Assembly: GCF_029223485.1 (NCBI RefSeq)
Contig: NZ_JARHTP010000002.1
Location: 744,001 to 808,000, forward strand
Origin: Streptomyces coacervatus
GTDB lineage: Bacteria; Actinomycetota; Actinomycetes; Streptomycetales; Streptomycetaceae
DNA: 64,000 nucleotides
Direction of reading: 5' to 3'
A model generated the notes under the pieces. It was given only the letters and a program-made list of their open reading frames with translations, did no database searches and was not told the origin of the DNA. The translations under genes and the position numbers were made by a program. Below, piece after piece: positions 61,445 to 64,000 of this stretch. Each line of letters starts with the position of its first letter. The stretch's first letter is position 1.

Positions 61445-62605
61445 TCACTTGGTGACCGAGTAGGAGTGGGCGCCGGTGCCGGCCAGCGCGCCGCCGTCGA
61501 CGATCAGGTACTCGTCCCGGATCGGCCGCCCGGCCAGCCATGCCTCCAGGATCTCCCGGGTGCCGGCCGCATAGCGGGCCTGCGCGGAGAGGCAGGAGCC
61601 GGAAATGTGCGGGGTCATGCCGTGGTGCGGCATGGTGCGCCAGGGGTGGTCGGCGGGGGCCGGCTGTGGGTACCAGACGTCACCCGCGTACCCCGCCAAC
61701 TGCCCGCTGCACAGGGCACGTTCGACGGCATCCCCGTCGACGATCTTCGCCCGGGCGGTGTTGATGAGGTAGGCGCCCCGCTTCATCGTGGCGAGGAGTT
61801 CGTCGCCGAACAGGCCCTCGGTCTCCGGGTGGAGGGGCGCGTTGACGGTGACGACGTCGCAGTGCGGGACCATCTCGGCGGCCGAGGCGTGGAAGACCAG
61901 CCCCAGCTCGCGCTCGACCGCCTCGGGCAGCCGGTGGCGGTCGGTGTAGTGCAGCTTCACGTCGAAGGGCGCGAGCCGACGCAGTACGGCGAGGCCGATG
62001 CGCCCGGCGGCGACCGTGCCGACGTGCATGCCCTCCAGGTCGTACGAACGGGCCACGCAGTCCCCGATGTTCCAGCCGCCGTCCAGGACGACCTGGTGGG
62101 AGGGCAGGTAGTTGCGCACCAGGGACAGCGTCATCATCACCACGTGCTCGGCGACGCTGATGCTGTTGCAGTACGTCACCGCGGCGACCGTCACCCCATG
62201 CGCGATCGCCGCGTCGAGGTCGACGTGGTCGGAGCCGATGCCCGCCGTGACGGCGAGCTTGAGGTTCCCGGCGGCGGCGATCCGCTCCGCGGTCAGGTAC
62301 GCCGGCCAGAACGGCTGCGAGATCACGACGTCCGCATCGGGCAGCTCACGGTCGAAGACCGAGCCGTCGCCGTCCTTGTCGGAGGTGACGACCAGGGTGT
62401 GCCCGGCCTTCTCCAGGAAGGAACGCAGGCCGAGTTCGCCGGAGACGCTGCCCAGCAGGTGGCCCGGGGTGAAGTCGATCGCCTCGGGGGTCGGGGCGGT
62501 CTGGCCGCCGGGGTAGCGGCCGATGGCGGGGAGGTCGTCACGGGCGTACGTGGTCGGGTATCCGTCGGTGGGGTCGTCGTACAGAACGCAGAGCACCTTG
62601 GCCAT
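61445..62605 (-). CDS. fdh: NAD-dependent formate dehydrogenase
   Basis: A 386-aa D-2-hydroxyacid-dehydrogenase-family enzyme. Segments GIGSDHVDLDAAIAH, YCNSISVAEHVVMM, HVGTVAAGRIGLAVLRRL (NAD-binding loop), the catalytic Arg in NTARAKIVD and the catalytic His in GMTPHISGSCLSAQARYAAG match methylotroph-type NAD-FDH, e.g. Pseudomonas sp. 101 FDH, which oxidises formate to CO2 with NAD. GAGGAG precedes ATG 62605; the frame above to 62647 is not used. It lies 105 nt downstream of the LysR gene, which probably controls it. Confidence 0.93.
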   Translation of the reverse strand: MAKVLCVLYDDPTDGYPTTYARDDLPAIGRYPGGQTAPTPEAIDFTPGHLLGSVSGELGLRSFLEKAGHTLVVTSDKDGDGSVFDRELPDADVVISQPFWPAYLTAERIAAAGNLKLAVTAGIGSDHVDLDAAIAHGVTVAAVTYCNSISVAEHVVMMTLSLVRNYLPSHQVVLDGGWNIGDCVARSYDLEGMHVGTVAAGRIGLAVLRRLAPFDVKLHYTDRHRLPEAVERELGLVFHASAAEMVPHCDVVTVNAPLHPETEGLFGDELLATMKRGAYLINTARAKIVDGDAVERALCSGQLAGYAGDVWYPQPAPADHPWRTMPHHGMTPHISGSCLSAQARYAAGTREILEAWLAGRPIRDEYLIVDGGALAGTGAHSYSVTK

Positions 62606-62710
62606 GTCGCGGCTCCTCAACTGGCGTTGCGGGAAGGTGCAGTTCACGATCCTCGCCGCTGTTCGCCCTGGTCAAAGCGATCCTTGCTATGTCCGTATAG
62701 GCGGCGGCTA

Positions 62711-63643
62711 TCACCCGCGTCCGTCGAGGTGGGTGCGCAGGAGTTCGTCGAGGGCCTGTCGTACGTTCGCCTCCCTGGCCACGGTCAGCAGCGCGCCGGC
62801 GAGGACGGACGGCGGGTCGTCGGGGCCGACCACCAGTCCCACCCGGGGACCGTGCGCGGGACCGTCCAGTGGCACCACCCGCATCCCCTCCGGCACTCCG
62901 AACATGTGCAGCCACGCGTGCGAGATCACGCTGGACCAGCGCCCGCCGGGCAGGTGCGCGTAGAGCCCGGCGACAGTGTCCGACTCGATCGCGGGGATCG
63001 CCTTGGCGCCGTCCGCGGCGAAACACTCGTCGATGATGCGGCGGTTGCGCATCCGCGGGCCCAGCAGACAGAGCGGGAGCGCGGCGGCCTGTGCCCAGCG
63101 GACCGTCGACGCCCCGGCAAGCGGGCCGCCGACCGGGGTGAGGAGGACGTACCGCTCCTCGTACAGGGGCAGCCGGCCCAGGCCGGCCAGTGCTTCGTCG
63201 TCGAGGTACGTCAGCGCCGCGTCCAGCTCGAACTCGGTCAGCCCGCGCGTGATCTCGGTGGAGGACAGTGACTCGATGCTCACCCGGGCCCGGGGGTGGC
63301 GCTCGCAGAACGGGTTCGTCAGCAAGGACGCAATGGGCAGCGCGGTGGGAACCACCCCGAGGCGGAGGGTGCCGGTCAGCCCATCGCCCAACGTCGACAA
63401 CTCCTGCCGCAGCCCGTCGCGTTCGGCGAGGATGCGGTGCGCCCACGCCAGGACCACCTCGCCCTCCGGAGTCAGCCCCTCGTACCTTCTGCCGCGCCGC
63501 ACGATCGGCACACCCAGCTCGTGTTCGAGCCGCCGTATCGCGGCGGACAGCGACGGCTGGGAGACATAGCAGGCGGCCGCCGCGCGGACGAAGTGCCGCT
63601 CACGGGCGAGTGCGACCAGGTATTCCAGCTGACGCAGCAGCAT
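62711..63643 (-). CDS. LysR-family transcriptional regulator
   Basis: A 310-aa LysR regulator: N-terminal HTH (~1-60, LRQLEYLVALARERHFVRAA, YVSQPSLSAAIRRLEHEL) and a periplasmic-binding-protein-like sensor domain (~90-300, LGVVPTALPIASLL, LYEERYVLLTPVGGPL, RMRNRRIIDECFAADG). ATG 63643 follows AGGGGG. It is upstream of the fdh gene on the same strand, so formate or a C1 compound is a possible effector (inference). Its first 44 nt overlap the 3' end of the M24 peptidase gene. Confidence 0.9.
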   Translation of the reverse strand: MLLRQLEYLVALARERHFVRAAAACYVSQPSLSAAIRRLEHELGVPIVRRGRRYEGLTPEGEVVLAWAHRILAERDGLRQELSTLGDGLTGTLRLGVVPTALPIASLLTNPFCERHPRARVSIESLSSTEITRGLTEFELDAALTYLDDEALAGLGRLPLYEERYVLLTPVGGPLAGASTVRWAQAAALPLCLLGPRMRNRRIIDECFAADGAKAIPAIESDTVAGLYAHLPGGRWSSVISHAWLHMFGVPEGMRVVPLDGPAHGPRVGLVVGPDDPPSVLAGALLTVAREANVRQALDELLRTHLDGRG

Positions 63644-64000
63644 GCACGGCCCCCTGGGGTTTCGGTGTGCCGAGGGTGAGCAGCTCCTCGTGGAAACCGC
63701 CGAACTCCCGCTCCCGGTCGACAAGATGGATCTCCAGGATCCAGTGACAGCCGCGCCCGGCCTTGTCGGTGCGGCGCAGTGGTGTGTCGTTGGCCGGGGT
63801 GATGTACGACTCCACGTCGGCCCCGTCGATCCACTCGTGCGGGAACTCGCCGACCAGGTGCCCGGCGTGCCAGCCGCCCAGCTCCCAGCCGGCGTCGGCG
63901 GCCAGCCGCTCCACCTCGGCGTACAGCCGCTTCCCGGTGATGTCCGGATCGCTCTCGAAGTACCGCTTGCCGGCGGCGAAGACCTTCGGCAGGTCGTCCC
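63600..64000 (-). CDS. M24-family metallopeptidase, C-terminal part (runs off window)
   Basis: The partial frame reads DDLPKVFAAGKRYFESDPDI, then GWHAGHLVGEFPHEWIDGAD, CHWILEIHLVDREREFGGFH and EELLTLGTP. The His-Gly-His-type WHAGHLVGEFPHE and the Glu in WILEIHLV fit M24 aminopeptidase/Xaa-Pro-dipeptidase-like enzymes, including ectoine hydrolase-like members. The N-terminus lies outside the window. The C-terminal ~15 residues (after LTLGTPKP) overlap the LysR gene start and may be a recent extension. Confidence 0.75.
   Translation of the reverse strand, partial: DDLPKVFAAGKRYFESDPDITGKRLYAEVERLAADAGWELGGWHAGHLVGEFPHEWIDGADVESYITPANDTPLRRTDKAGRGCHWILEIHLVDREREFGGFHEELLTLGTPKPQGAVHAAASAGIPGRTRP

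Overview
This 64 kb window is high-GC chromosomal DNA from an actinomycete, almost certainly a Streptomyces. The evidence is the strong third-position GC bias, families typical of the genus (DUF6643, LAL-type LuxR regulator, sedolisin protease, MHS transporter next to a PucR regulator, cysteine desulfhydrase Cds1, SigE-family ECF sigma factor) and many leaderless genes with a TANNNT -10 box 6-7 nt before the start codon. I see no rRNA, tRNA, CRISPR array, intact insertion sequence, phage or biosynthetic gene cluster. It reads as chromosomal metabolism and regulation with a few decaying genes.

Layout: 1-6.6 kb holds the 5' end of an acyl-CoA synthetase, lpdA, an MHS-type transporter, a GAF/PucR regulator, a 3-hydroxybutyrate dehydrogenase-like SDR and a Nudix hydrolase, plausibly a short-chain or hydroxy-acid utilisation group. 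6.7-16 kb is cell-envelope related: lnt, an O-antigen-ligase-like protein, a PH-domain membrane protein, a racemase-family protein, an HpnB-like glycosyltransferase, a double-TerD protein, DUF6643, a MOSC protein and an Rv1733c-like protein. 16-25.4 kb carries an unusual beta-helix/AAA+ fusion, a membrane-embedded lipase-like hydrolase, a DeoR regulator, an SRPBCC protein, Cds1 and a histidine-kinase-like ATPase. 25.6-29.2 kb is a translationally coupled ABC export operon. 29.4-32.4 kb is a compact TetR-led five-gene operon (cupin, DUF4865, phosphotriesterase-like, tautomerase) with a clear palindromic operator.

33-41.8 kb is sugar and nucleoside salvage: psuK-psuG for pseudouridine catabolism, an RpiB-like isomerase, a ROK regulator, AlkB-like and RlmG-like proteins, then a class II aldolase plus SIS isomerase divergent from a DeoR regulator. 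41.9-57 kb contains a GH15 enzyme, an amidohydrolase, small secreted and membrane proteins, an HtrA-like protease, a FemAB/GNAT-like protein, glpQ, an ECF sigma/anti-sigma-like pair, a DUF2079 protein and a LAL regulator. 57-64 kb has the sedolisin, a MerB-like protein and a broken AraC gene facing each other across a probable deletion scar, a two-domain VOC protein, NAD-dependent formate dehydrogenase with a LysR regulator, and the 3' end of an M24 peptidase.

The most interesting items are the concentration of leaderless promoters, the beta-helix/AAA+ fusion, the hydrolase whose catalytic domain seems split by a membrane domain, the uncharacterised TetR operon, the MerB/AraC junction, a frameshifted hydrolase remnant next to a degenerate repeat block, and several precise palindromes and repeats in intergenic DNA. 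All functional calls come from reading translations and motifs; no database search was possible.
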